From positions 468,182-532,181 of the forward strand of contig DASXVA010000007.1 of NCBI GenBank assembly GCA_036504515.1: a DNA stretch of 64,000 nucleotides. The letters run 5' to 3'. Both the position numbers and the translations under genes were made by a program. Below the pieces are notes generated by a model. It had not been told where the DNA came from. It made no database searches and was given only the letters and a program-made list of their open reading frames with translations. This document shows positions 45,565 to 53,981 of this stretch, piece after piece (the first letter of the stretch is position 1; the number at the start of each line of letters is the position of its first letter). The DNA is from AWTP1-18 sp036504515. Lineage in GTDB: Bacteria; Pseudomonadota; Gammaproteobacteria; Burkholderiales; Rhodocyclaceae.

Positions 45565-48417
45565 TTGTCAAACAAGAAAGTAAAAAAATTGTCATCCATC
45601 CGTCGAGCCGATCCCATGCTCGAACGGGAATTGAAGAACTATCCCCATCCCTTGCCCAGTCGTGAATACATCCTGCAGGTGCTGGGTGACCAGGAAGGTG
45701 TGCCGCTTGCCTTTGAGCGCCTGTGTGAGTTGCTTGATGTGGAGGCCCATGAGCACGATCTGTTTCAGCGCCGCCTCGGTGCCATGGCACGGGACGGGCA
45801 GCTGCTTCAGAACCGTCGTAACGACTGGCTGATTCCCAATAAAGCCGATCTGATCCGGGGCAAGGTACAGGGCCACCAAGATGGTTTCGGTTTCCTGATC
45901 CCGGAGGAGGGTGGTGACGACATCTTCCTTTCCCCCAAGGAAATGGAGAAGGTACTACATGGCGACAAGGCCATTGTTCGCGTTATCGGCGTGGATCGCC
46001 GTGGTCGTCCCGAAGGCAAGATTGTCGAAGTCACCGAGCGGGCCAATACCCGCCTCGTTGGTCGCGTGTTCCAGGAGCACGGCGTCTGGTTCGTGGTGGC
46101 GGAGAATCGCCGCATCAGCCAGGACCTGCTCGTTGCACCGCCCCAGAAGGGTGATCGCAAGGCCCTGCATCCCAAGGATGGCCAGGTGGTCATGGTAGAA
46201 ATCCTTGAGCAGCCGAGCAAGCAATCCCAACCCATTGGCCGCATCGTCGAAGTGTTGGGCAACTATGCCGACCCCGGCATGGAAATCGAAATCGCCCTGC
46301 GCAAGCACGACCTGCCTTTCGAGTTTTCCTACGAAGCCGAAGAACAGACCAAAAAACTGCCGGACGCCGTTCGCAAGAGCGACTGGAAAGACCGCGAAGA
46401 CATCACTCATTTGCCCCTGGTCACCATCGACGGTGAAACCGCCCGGGACTTTGATGATGCCGTTTATTGCGAACGCCAGGGCAAGGATGGCAAGGGCGGT
46501 TATCGTCTGATCGTCGCCATTGCCGACGTTTCCAGCTATGTGACCGCCGGCTCTGCCCTGGATAAGGACGCCTACGACCGGGGCAACTCGGTGTATTTCC
46601 CGCGCCGGGTGATTCCCATGCTGCCGGAGAAGCTCTCCAATGGCCTGTGTTCCCTCAATCCCAACGTGGAACGTCTGTGCATGGTCTGCGACATGGCCAT
46701 TGCCGCCAACGGCGAGGTCAAGCGCTACCGTTTTTACCCCGCTGTGATGTTCTCCCACGCCCGTCTCACCTATACCGAGGTGGCTTCCGCCCTTTACGAT
46801 CTGGATCCGGACATGCGGGCCAAGCTGGCACCTCAGTTGCCTAATCTGGAAGCCCTGGATGCCTTGTTCCGTCTGCTGGTCAAGGTGCGCGAAAAACGCG
46901 GCGCCATCGACTTCGACTCCGCCGAAACCCGTATGGTGTTCGACGATATGGGCAAGATCGAACGTATCGAACCCTATGAGCGCAACGATGCCCATCGCCT
47001 GATTGAAGAGTGCATGCTGGCGGCCAACGTCTGTGCCTCGGAGTTCCTCAACGAAAACGAGCAGGAAACCCTTTACCGCGTCCATGAAGGCCCGACGCCC
47101 GAGCGGCTAGTCAAGCTGCGGGATTTCCTCGGCACCTTCGGCCTGCAGATCACCGGTGGCGACAAGCCCACGGCCAAGGACTATGCCAAGTTGATGGAGA
47201 AGATCGAAGGCCGTCCCGATAAAGCGCTGTTGCAAACCGTCATGCTGCGTTCATTGCGTCAGGCTATCTACAGCCCGGACAACCTGGGTCACTTCGGCCT
47301 TGCCTACGAACGCTATACCCACTTCACCTCACCCATCCGCCGCTATCCCGACCTGCTGGTGCATCGCTCCATCAAGGCCGTGCTGGCCAAGAAGAAGTAC
47401 GAACCGGGTGAGTGGAGCGACATCGGTCTTCATTGCTCCATGACCGAGCGTCGTGCCGACGAAGCTACGCGGGATGTGGAAGCCTGGCTCAAGTGTTTCT
47501 ACATGCAGGACAAGGTGGGCGAAGAGTTCATCGGCAGTATTTCCTCCGTGGTGCCCTTCGGTATTTTCGTTGCCCTCGATGATGTGTTCGTCGAAGGTCT
47601 GGTCCACGTTTCTGAACTGGGCCGCGACTACTTCAAGTTCGATGCCACCGGCCACACCATGATCGGCGAGCGCACCGGCGTTCGCTACCGCCTCTCTGAT
47701 CGGGTCAAGGTACAGGTCGTGCGGGTCGATATGAACAACAACAAAATCGACTTCCGTCTCCTGGGCGAAGCGCCCGCCAGGGTTCCTGTAGCCCCGGGGG
47801 CAGCCAAGCCGGCAGCGGCGGTTGCCCAGGCCGTAGCGCCTACGCCGGTTAGCGCCCGAAAGAATTCCCGCAAGGGCGGTAACGGAGCTGCTCCAGTAGC
47901 CAAGACGGTGGTGCCCGAGATTGCTGTACCTCAAGTCGTCGCTAAAACAGCCAAGGCAAAACCGGCAAAAACTGTTGTGGCTAAGGTACCTGTAAAGGCG
48001 GCCAAAGCTGGCAACAAAAAGCAGGAAAGCAAAAAGCCTGTGGCGAAGGTCGCCGTAAAGGCTGCCGCCTCTGTCGCCAAGGTGGCGCCAAAAGCGGTGG
48101 GTAAGGTCGTCAAACAGGCTGCTCCCAAAGCCGCCTTGCTCCAAGCGCCGAAGACACCAAAGGTTGCTTTGCCAGTGCCCGTTAAAGCCACTGCCAAGAC
48201 TCCTGCTGGCAAACCAGCCAAGGCCACCGTAAAACCGACCAAGGCCAGCAAGCCGGCAGCACCGGTAGCCAAGCCCAAAGCCAAGGCACCCAAGTCTGCT
48301 GCCAAGGCCCCGGTCAAGGCAGCATCTAAAGCACCGAAGGCCGCACCTAAGGCTCCCGCCAAAAAAGCAGTAGTCAAAGCAAAGGCCGCCCCTAAAAAGG
48401 CACCGCGCAAGGCTTGA
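45565..48417 (+). CDS. rnr: Ribonuclease R
   Basis: This 950-residue 3'-to-5' exoribonuclease degrades structured RNA, including rRNA and tmRNA targets. A helix-turn-helix and cold-shock domains precede the RNB catalytic domain (DGETARDFDDAVYCERQGKD with metal-binding Asp residues; YTHFTSPIRRYPDLLVHRSI). An S1 domain lies at about 640-725 (GSISSVVPFGIFVALDDVFV). The last ~200 residues are an Ala/Lys/Pro-rich basic tail, longer than in E. coli. It starts at TTG 45565 with AGGAAA upstream; ATG 45616 is an alternative. Confidence 0.95.
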   Translation: MSNKKVKKLSSIRRADPMLERELKNYPHPLPSREYILQVLGDQEGVPLAFERLCELLDVEAHEHDLFQRRLGAMARDGQLLQNRRNDWLIPNKADLIRGKVQGHQDGFGFLIPEEGGDDIFLSPKEMEKVLHGDKAIVRVIGVDRRGRPEGKIVEVTERANTRLVGRVFQEHGVWFVVAENRRISQDLLVAPPQKGDRKALHPKDGQVVMVEILEQPSKQSQPIGRIVEVLGNYADPGMEIEIALRKHDLPFEFSYEAEEQTKKLPDAVRKSDWKDREDITHLPLVTIDGETARDFDDAVYCERQGKDGKGGYRLIVAIADVSSYVTAGSALDKDAYDRGNSVYFPRRVIPMLPEKLSNGLCSLNPNVERLCMVCDMAIAANGEVKRYRFYPAVMFSHARLTYTEVASALYDLDPDMRAKLAPQLPNLEALDALFRLLVKVREKRGAIDFDSAETRMVFDDMGKIERIEPYERNDAHRLIEECMLAANVCASEFLNENEQETLYRVHEGPTPERLVKLRDFLGTFGLQITGGDKPTAKDYAKLMEKIEGRPDKALLQTVMLRSLRQAIYSPDNLGHFGLAYERYTHFTSPIRRYPDLLVHRSIKAVLAKKKYEPGEWSDIGLHCSMTERRADEATRDVEAWLKCFYMQDKVGEEFIGSISSVVPFGIFVALDDVFVEGLVHVSELGRDYFKFDATGHTMIGERTGVRYRLSDRVKVQVVRVDMNNNKIDFRLLGEAPARVPVAPGAAKPAAAVAQAVAPTPVSARKNSRKGGNGAAPVAKTVVPEIAVPQVVAKTAKAKPAKTVVAKVPVKAAKAGNKKQESKKPVAKVAVKAAASVAKVAPKAVGKVVKQAAPKAALLQAPKTPKVALPVPVKATAKTPAGKPAKATVKPTKASKPAAPVAKPKAKAPKSAAKAPVKAASKAPKAAPKAPAKKAVVKAKAAPKKAPRKA

Positions 48418-49271
48418 TGCGGTTTATGGCGCCTGATCCCGCCATCCTGGCCCGGGCCGTCGACCTGATTACTCAGGCCGATGGTTTGCTGGTCACGGCT
48501 GGAGCGGGGATGGGTGTGGATTCCGGTCTGCCGGATTTTCGAGGCCCCGAGGGTTTTTGGCGGGCTTATCCAGCGCTAGGTCGGGCTGGTTTGCGCTTCG
48601 AGCAAATCGCGGCCCCGGAAAACTTCACCAGTCGTCCTGAACTGGCCTGGGGCTTCTACGGTCACCGTCTGGCGCTGTATCGGGCCACGGAGCCCCATAG
48701 CGGTTTTCATGCCCTCAATGAAATCGGCGCCTGCTTGCCCCAAGGGGTCGCCGTATTCACCAGCAATGTGGACGGCCAGTTCCAGAAGGCCGGCTTTGAT
48801 CCTGACCTCATCGCCGAATGCCACGGCTCCATCCACTATCTGCAGTGTTTGGCCGGATGCAGCGAAGCCATCTGGTCGGCGGACGAAGTACAGCCGGTCG
48901 TGGATGCCGAGTCCTGTCGAATGACCTCGCTGCTGCCCCGTTGTCCCCGCTGCGGTGCCTTGGCGCGACCCAACATCCTCATGTTTGGGGATGGCGGCTG
49001 GATCGCCCGCCATACCGAAGAGCAAGAAGCTCGAGTCGATGCCTGGTGCGCCGAAGTGGGGCCTCGCTTGCTGGTCATCGAACTGGGAGCCGGGACGGCC
49101 ATTCCCACCGCCCGTCGTTACGGCGAGTCTTCCGCTACCACCCTGATTCGTATCAACCCCCGGGAGCCCAACGTTCGGGGCAAGGGCCAGATCGGCCTTG
49201 CCCTCGGTGCCGCACAAGGCATGGCCTTGTTGCGTCAGGGCTTGCTCGACGTGGGCTTTTTGTCTGCCTGA
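48417..49271 (+). CDS. SIR2-family NAD-dependent protein deacetylase
   Basis: This 284-residue sirtuin-type enzyme has the NAD-binding GAGMGVDSGLPDFRGPEGFW, TSNVDGQFQKAGF with the catalytic region HGSIHYLQC, and a zinc site made of C-x(3)-C (CLAGC) and CPRCGALARPNILMFGD. ELGAGTAIPTARRYGE is the second nucleotide block. ATG 48417 overlaps the rnr stop (TGATG). Confidence 0.88.
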   Translation: MRFMAPDPAILARAVDLITQADGLLVTAGAGMGVDSGLPDFRGPEGFWRAYPALGRAGLRFEQIAAPENFTSRPELAWGFYGHRLALYRATEPHSGFHALNEIGACLPQGVAVFTSNVDGQFQKAGFDPDLIAECHGSIHYLQCLAGCSEAIWSADEVQPVVDAESCRMTSLLPRCPRCGALARPNILMFGDGGWIARHTEEQEARVDAWCAEVGPRLLVIELGAGTAIPTARRYGESSATTLIRINPREPNVRGKGQIGLALGAAQGMALLRQGLLDVGFLSA

Positions 49272-49332
49272 AGGACCACCCGACGGGGCTGGGTGGGGTA
49301 GACTCCTGCCCTCTTGAAAAAAGGAATTCCCT

Positions 49333-50088
49333 GTGGCCGAAACCCGCCTGATTCACGGCTTCCATGCCGTTACTGCCAAACTGCGTCACGCCGCTGAGGA
49401 CGTGAAGGAAATCTATCTGGCGGAAGACCGCAAGGATGGCCGCAGTCGCGATCTGCTCAAGCTTGCTGAAACCAAAAACGTTCGCGTCATGCCCGTGAGC
49501 ATGTCCCGCCTGGACGGCATGTCCCCCGGCGAAAGCCATCAGGGCGTGATTGCCAAGGTTGATGCCCGCCAGCGTTACCTGACCCTGGACGACGTACTCG
49601 ACGAATTGAAAGAACCGCCCCTGCTGCTGGTGCTCGATAGCGTTACCGATCCTCATAACCTCGGTGCCTGCCTGCGGGTTGCCGATGGTGCTGGCGCCCA
49701 CGCCGTTATCGCTCCCAAGGACAAAGCGGTCGGCCTCAATGCCACGGCGATCAAGGTCGCCAGCGGTGCCGCCGATACCGTGCCCTACATCACCGTCACC
49801 AATCTCGCCCGCAGCCTGAAGGAAATGCAGGAGCGCGGTATCTGGACCCTCGGTGCCGCCGGTGAAGCCACCAAGGACATTTATTCCATTGACCAGACCT
49901 GCCCCACAGCCTGGGTGCTGGGGGCCGAAGGTGATGGCCTGCGCCGCCTGACCCGCGATACCTGCGACGAACTGGCCCGTATCCCCATGTTCGGCGCTGT
50001 GGAAAGCCTCAACGTTTCCGTCGCCAGCGGCGTCTGCCTGTTCGAAGCCCGCCGCCAGCGGCAGGTCAAGGGTAAAGGCAAAGCCTGA
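49333..50088 (+). CDS. rlmB: 23S rRNA (guanosine-2251-2'-O)-methyltransferase
   Basis: This 251-residue SpoU-family methyltransferase forms a knot fold with SAM. N-terminal L30-like domain (RLIHGFHAVTAKLRHAAEDV), then LLVLDSVTDPHNLGACLRVA, WVLGAEGDGLRRLTRDTCDE and AVESLNVSVASGVCLFEARR. It starts at GTG 49333 with AAGGA upstream. The order rnr-rlmB is common. Confidence 0.95.
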   Translation: MAETRLIHGFHAVTAKLRHAAEDVKEIYLAEDRKDGRSRDLLKLAETKNVRVMPVSMSRLDGMSPGESHQGVIAKVDARQRYLTLDDVLDELKEPPLLLVLDSVTDPHNLGACLRVADGAGAHAVIAPKDKAVGLNATAIKVASGAADTVPYITVTNLARSLKEMQERGIWTLGAAGEATKDIYSIDQTCPTAWVLGAEGDGLRRLTRDTCDELARIPMFGAVESLNVSVASGVCLFEARRQRQVKGKGKA

Positions 50089-50121
50089 GTATTGTCCTGA
50101 GTCTGGTCGTCGCCCCGTAGC

Positions 50122-50460
50122 ATGAGCACAAGCCCCGAACTGTTTGAAATCCCGAACCCCTTTGACGAACAAAGGGGCCGAGTGCTCATGCTCGAACCTG
50201 CCTGGGCAAAAGCCAGCGAATTGCGGGCACGGCTACTGGATGAATCCTACACAAAACCCTTCGTCACCGACGATGGCGAACGGCGTTACCTGCACTTCAG
50301 CGCCCACCTGATCCAGAGTTCCATGCGGCTGGATCAGCCCAATGCCCTGGACCTGCGCTACACGCATCTCTTCTCCCAACTTTCCAAGTATTTCGTATGT
50401 TGCATAGCCCAGTGTTTATGCGCATTCGCTCCATTCGCAGTTCGGAGGAGTGTTGCGTAA
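50122..50460 (+). pseudogene. Spermidine-synthase-like gene, cut after ~80 codons
   Basis: The first ~80 codons (FEIPNPFDEQRGRVLMLEPA, ERRYLHFSAHLIQSSMRLDQ, ALDLRYT) match the start of betaproteobacterial spermidine-synthase-like proteins. After 50361 the sequence changes to unrelated codons and stops at TAA 50458, directly followed by the ATG of a recombinase. The SAM-binding catalytic domain is missing, so the product is inactive. The rest of the gene should lie beyond the window at the far end of the inserted island. Confidence 0.8.
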
Positions 50461-51609
50461 ATGCTATTCATCCCCAAACCTGAGACTGAACTCCAGAAAA
50501 TTCTTGAGTACTACGTTGAAACGGTTTCGATAAGGAAAAAAAGCTACAAGTCAGAGGTCTATCGGATTAGACCGTTGGTTGATGTGTTGGGGGAGCTTTT
50601 GCTATGCGAGATAACCCCTCAGCACGTGGTTGCTTATCGGGACAAGCGATTGTCGACCGCCAATCCCCGAGACCCCTCAAAAATGCTTGGACCGGCAACG
50701 GTTAAGCATGAGTTGATGCTGCTCTCTCATGTGTTCACCATGGCCATAACGGAATGGGGAATGGAAGGATTGGCTAATCCGGTTGAGCGAATTCGAAAGC
50801 CCAAAACCCCGCCAGGGCGAACTCGGCGAATGACCCCGGCAGAAGAACGTCGCTTGATAAAGGCAGCACTGAAACATCCCAATCCCGAGCTCTACGCAAT
50901 TATCGTGTTGGCGCTAGAGACCTCAATGCGGCAAGGAGAGATTCTTGGTTTGCGTTGGGAGAACGTGAGTTGGCGTAAAAGAACTGTTTTCCTGCCAGAT
51001 ACCAAGAATGGTGATCCTCGAGAGGTGCCATTGAGCATCAAGGCATACGGGATCCTCAAAACGCATCTCACACCTCGAGCTGAGGGGAGGGTATTTCATT
51101 ACACCTCGAATGGACTGAAAAGTAGTTGGCGTTACATGATTCAGAGTCTGGAAATAGAGGATCTACATTTTCACGACCTGCGTCACTGTGCAATTAGTTC
51201 TTTGCTTGAGCGTGGTCTGAATACGATTGAGGTAGCCACGATTTCTGGCCATAGAACAATGTCCATGCTCAAACGATATGCTCATTTGTCAGCACATCTA
51301 CTGGTCAAAAAACTGGATCCCAAACCCATTCCTAAAAGGGAACGCCCTCTCCTTCGGGAACACTTCCCTTCCTACCCTGTCGTTATTTCAGAGGGGAGTA
51401 CAGGGGTTGAGGTGGATTTTCCTGATTTTATAGATCTCGCTGCAACGGGACCAAGCATTCCTGATGCTATTGAGGGAGCTCGAGCGCGGCTGTTGAAGCG
51501 GGTGGTCAATTTGCTGTGCGATGGGGGATCACTGCCCTCTCCCAGCCCCGTCAGCAGTATCTACCTGCCAACAAACAACAGCCGAATTGAAGTCATATCG
51601 CCGATCTAG
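50461..51609 (+). CDS. Tyrosine recombinase with C-terminal HicB-like domain
   Basis: This 382-residue protein has residues 1-300 forming a phage-type integrase: Arg in LALETSMRQGEILGLRWENV, the box FHDLRHCAISSLLERGLN, and ISGHRTMSMLKRYAHL with the catalytic Tyr. From about 300 to the end (REHFPSYPVVISEGSTGVEV, FPDFIDLAATGPSIPDAIEG) it has the layout of HicB antitoxins, an RNase-H-like fold. ATG 50461 directly follows the stop of the cut host gene. GGAGGA is 12 bases upstream. It converges on the four-gene operon. Confidence 0.87.
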   Translation: MLFIPKPETELQKILEYYVETVSIRKKSYKSEVYRIRPLVDVLGELLLCEITPQHVVAYRDKRLSTANPRDPSKMLGPATVKHELMLLSHVFTMAITEWGMEGLANPVERIRKPKTPPGRTRRMTPAEERRLIKAALKHPNPELYAIIVLALETSMRQGEILGLRWENVSWRKRTVFLPDTKNGDPREVPLSIKAYGILKTHLTPRAEGRVFHYTSNGLKSSWRYMIQSLEIEDLHFHDLRHCAISSLLERGLNTIEVATISGHRTMSMLKRYAHLSAHLLVKKLDPKPIPKRERPLLREHFPSYPVVISEGSTGVEVDFPDFIDLAATGPSIPDAIEGARARLLKRVVNLLCDGGSLPSPSPVSSIYLPTNNSRIEVISPI

Positions 51610-51612
51610 AAC

Positions 51613-52098
51613 TCAATCAACAGGCCTCAGTGGTACAACCTTTTCTGCCAATTTCAGTCTCTCTTGAAGGTTGGAAATTGTCTTGTCTCGAAGAGCAACG
51701 AAATCCTTTTGTTCCTGAAGTTGTTGGCTGAGCATATAGTTCTGCTGAGCCAATGCGTGTAGCTGAGACTCCAATTCCTCTGCAGCAAGGCGATACTTCT
51801 TGGTTTTTTGCTCCGCCTGTTTCCACTCATCTTGGTCAGCTTTGGGCTGTTTCTTGGCTGCTGCGTTACTTGCTTTCCGAATCTCGACTCGTACAGATTC
51901 GTGGAATCGATAGATTGTGCTTGGGTCGACCCCTGCTTCTTTGGCAACTGATGCAACAGATATCTTCGTGCCGCGTTTAACTATCCTTGGGTTGTTGTTC
52001 CGTAGTCGGGCTAACGCGAGATTCAATTCATCTCTTGTTTTCTGATGAGATTGCTCATGGTGGCGTATCAGCCCTTCCGCTTTTGCTAGTCCTTTCAT
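51613..52098 (-). CDS. Small helical partner of the recombinase trio (GinD/TnpC-like)
   Basis: This 161-residue protein has a helix-turn-helix-like part (ISVASVAKEAGVDPSTIYRF) and a long coiled coil (residues 95-150, LAAEELESQLHALAQQNYML). It overlaps the preceding recombinase by ATGA. Tripartite tyrosine-recombinase elements carry such a fourth small gene (ginD, or tnpC of Tn554). Assigned by context and length. Confidence 0.7.
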   Translation of the reverse strand: MKGLAKAEGLIRHHEQSHQKTRDELNLALARLRNNNPRIVKRGTKISVASVAKEAGVDPSTIYRFHESVRVEIRKASNAAAKKQPKADQDEWKQAEQKTKKYRLAAEELESQLHALAQQNYMLSQQLQEQKDFVALRDKTISNLQERLKLAEKVVPLRPVD

Positions 52099-53981
52099 TG
52101 GGGCCTTCCTTCAAGTTTTGCGATCGTAGCTAATGCTTTTTCATGGATACGACGAGCCATCTGTTTTCCTGGTTCCCCAATGTCGTCACAAGCAAGGATG
52201 GTTTCTTGTTGATCGGCAATTTCTTTCCAAACAGGAAGATGTTCTTGGGTAATAAGGGACCAATTGCATTCGGTGCACATGTCTGGTTCAAATATGCATC
52301 GGGCACCACAGCCTGTGCCTTTGGCACTACCTGCACACCAACTGTGCCCAGTTCCCGTCAAAGATAATGTTCCAGAGAGTTCCTCAATGAGGGTCTCTTT
52401 ATTCTTGGCGGTCCTCACCATACGTCTCCATTCTCCGATCCAATGGGAACCGGCAGCTAATGGAGCATCGCTCTCTAGAATGTCGCCCAGTATTTCTGTT
52501 TGACGAGAATTTTTTTCTGCAGCAATCATCGCGATCAAATCCGTATCTGCTTCATAGTCGTCTGTTCCACCATCTTCGTACAGCATTGTCATGTCAAGAC
52601 TGGTGTGGCCGAAGTGTTCTTGCAGGTAAAGAAGATCGCCTAATTCACTCTTTGCATAGTTGTAGGCATAGGTGCGTCGGAATTGATGCGGCTTTAACGG
52701 GTAGGGTTTTCCATCTGCGCCAAGAATGTTGGTGTACTCGCAGAATCTGGCTAATATTTTTTGACTTGTGTGAGTGCTATGCACCCAGATTTTGTTGTTT
52801 TGTTTGGGGGACTTCGCAACAAACAGCTTTGTTTTCTGTGTGCTTACTTGATGCAGGCGTTTTATTTGAGATTTTGTTTTATTGGGAATGGCTTGTAGTT
52901 GATTTTCTTCTGCCACCAGTTCTACCCTCATAGGAGACGATATCTTTTCGAGCACATTGATGACTTCCTCGATGATGGGAGGGACAAGCCATTTCTTGGG
53001 ACGGTATGTTGTTTTGTAAAGGGTGCCATGAAGCCAGAAGCCATTAGTGCCGTCCTGGGTGGTGAAAGGTGATAGGCAGTTTGTGCCAAGAGAGAGAAGT
53101 TCGCTATCGCGAATTCCAGAGAACAAGGCGATAAGGATGTAACACGAGGTACGAAGGGTCGCCAACTCATTGGAGTGATGCCTTGCACTTTGATAACCAG
53201 CTTCTTGAGCGATTAATGTGGATATGAATTGCTTCCCGTTTCTGACTTTCTTGCCGTTCTTCGCTGCGATGGCATCACGAATCATTAAGATATGGTCGGC
53301 GCGGTTTCTTATGTAGTCGATTCCAACATCAGCCAACCTCTTATAGATCAAGTCTGGAATTAGTGGTGTTTGGGGTTTGTAGCGATTTGGCCGAGTAGAC
53401 TCGCCGGATAAATCTGCAATAGTTTCAAATTCCCATGGATGGATGGTGATGGCATCGGATAAACGGTTTCGTTGCTGGTAAATACAATCGATAGCACGCA
53501 AGTTTGATAAAGCTGTTCTGGTTGAGTTTTGTCCCCTTAACCAATGTGCGTACTGTTGAGTATGGTTCTCCATTTCTCTGAACTGGGTCATGCCGCGTTG
53601 GTTCATCCAACTTAATAGCTTGCGGAGTGGTCCTCTGGCCATTGAAACCAATGTACTCATCCTAGGGTGCCGTCTTCCTGGAATGGGGAAGGTGTACAGC
53701 GACCAGATCAGGTCTTTGCACGCCTCAAGCAAGTCATTGTGCTTGGGATCTGTAAGCAATACACCGTCGGGTAATCGATAAGCCCATTTGATTTGTTTGC
53801 CGCCATTAGATTTGTTTTCTTGTGGGATATAGGGCCAGAAGTCCCAAACATCATCTCCATACCTGCTAACGATTATTCTTTCTCCGGTAGGTGCTATGGC
53901 AATGGATACAGGCCATTGATGTTTTTCTTCGGATGAAAGTGATGTGATGCTGGCTGGGATTTCCACAATTGTGTCAAGCAT
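52095..53981 (-). CDS. Tyrosine recombinase, third of the trio (GinC-like)
   Basis: This 628-residue protein has catalytic blocks Arg in LIALFSGIRDSELLSLGTN, KPHQFRRTYAYNYAKSELGD (His replaced by Gln-Phe-Arg-Arg spacing), and FGHTSLDMTMLYEDGG with Tyr. The C-terminus has a Cys cluster (GTGCGARCIFEPDMCTECNW), suggesting a zinc site. ATG 53981 lies inside the previous gene's end and has AAGGAG upstream; GTG 53993 is an alternative. Confidence 0.85.
   Translation of the reverse strand: MLDTIVEIPASITSLSSEEKHQWPVSIAIAPTGERIIVSRYGDDVWDFWPYIPQENKSNGGKQIKWAYRLPDGVLLTDPKHNDLLEACKDLIWSLYTFPIPGRRHPRMSTLVSMARGPLRKLLSWMNQRGMTQFREMENHTQQYAHWLRGQNSTRTALSNLRAIDCIYQQRNRLSDAITIHPWEFETIADLSGESTRPNRYKPQTPLIPDLIYKRLADVGIDYIRNRADHILMIRDAIAAKNGKKVRNGKQFISTLIAQEAGYQSARHHSNELATLRTSCYILIALFSGIRDSELLSLGTNCLSPFTTQDGTNGFWLHGTLYKTTYRPKKWLVPPIIEEVINVLEKISSPMRVELVAEENQLQAIPNKTKSQIKRLHQVSTQKTKLFVAKSPKQNNKIWVHSTHTSQKILARFCEYTNILGADGKPYPLKPHQFRRTYAYNYAKSELGDLLYLQEHFGHTSLDMTMLYEDGGTDDYEADTDLIAMIAAEKNSRQTEILGDILESDAPLAAGSHWIGEWRRMVRTAKNKETLIEELSGTLSLTGTGHSWCAGSAKGTGCGARCIFEPDMCTECNWSLITQEHLPVWKEIADQQETILACDDIGEPGKQMARRIHEKALATIAKLEGRPQ

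Noticed and set aside
45955..47085. Long antisense frame (376 codons) opposite rnr, and similar long antisense frames opposite portal, terminase, RNase R tail and rlmB
   Set aside because: They are shadows of strongly biased codon use in the real genes. None has a ribosome site or recognisable domains.
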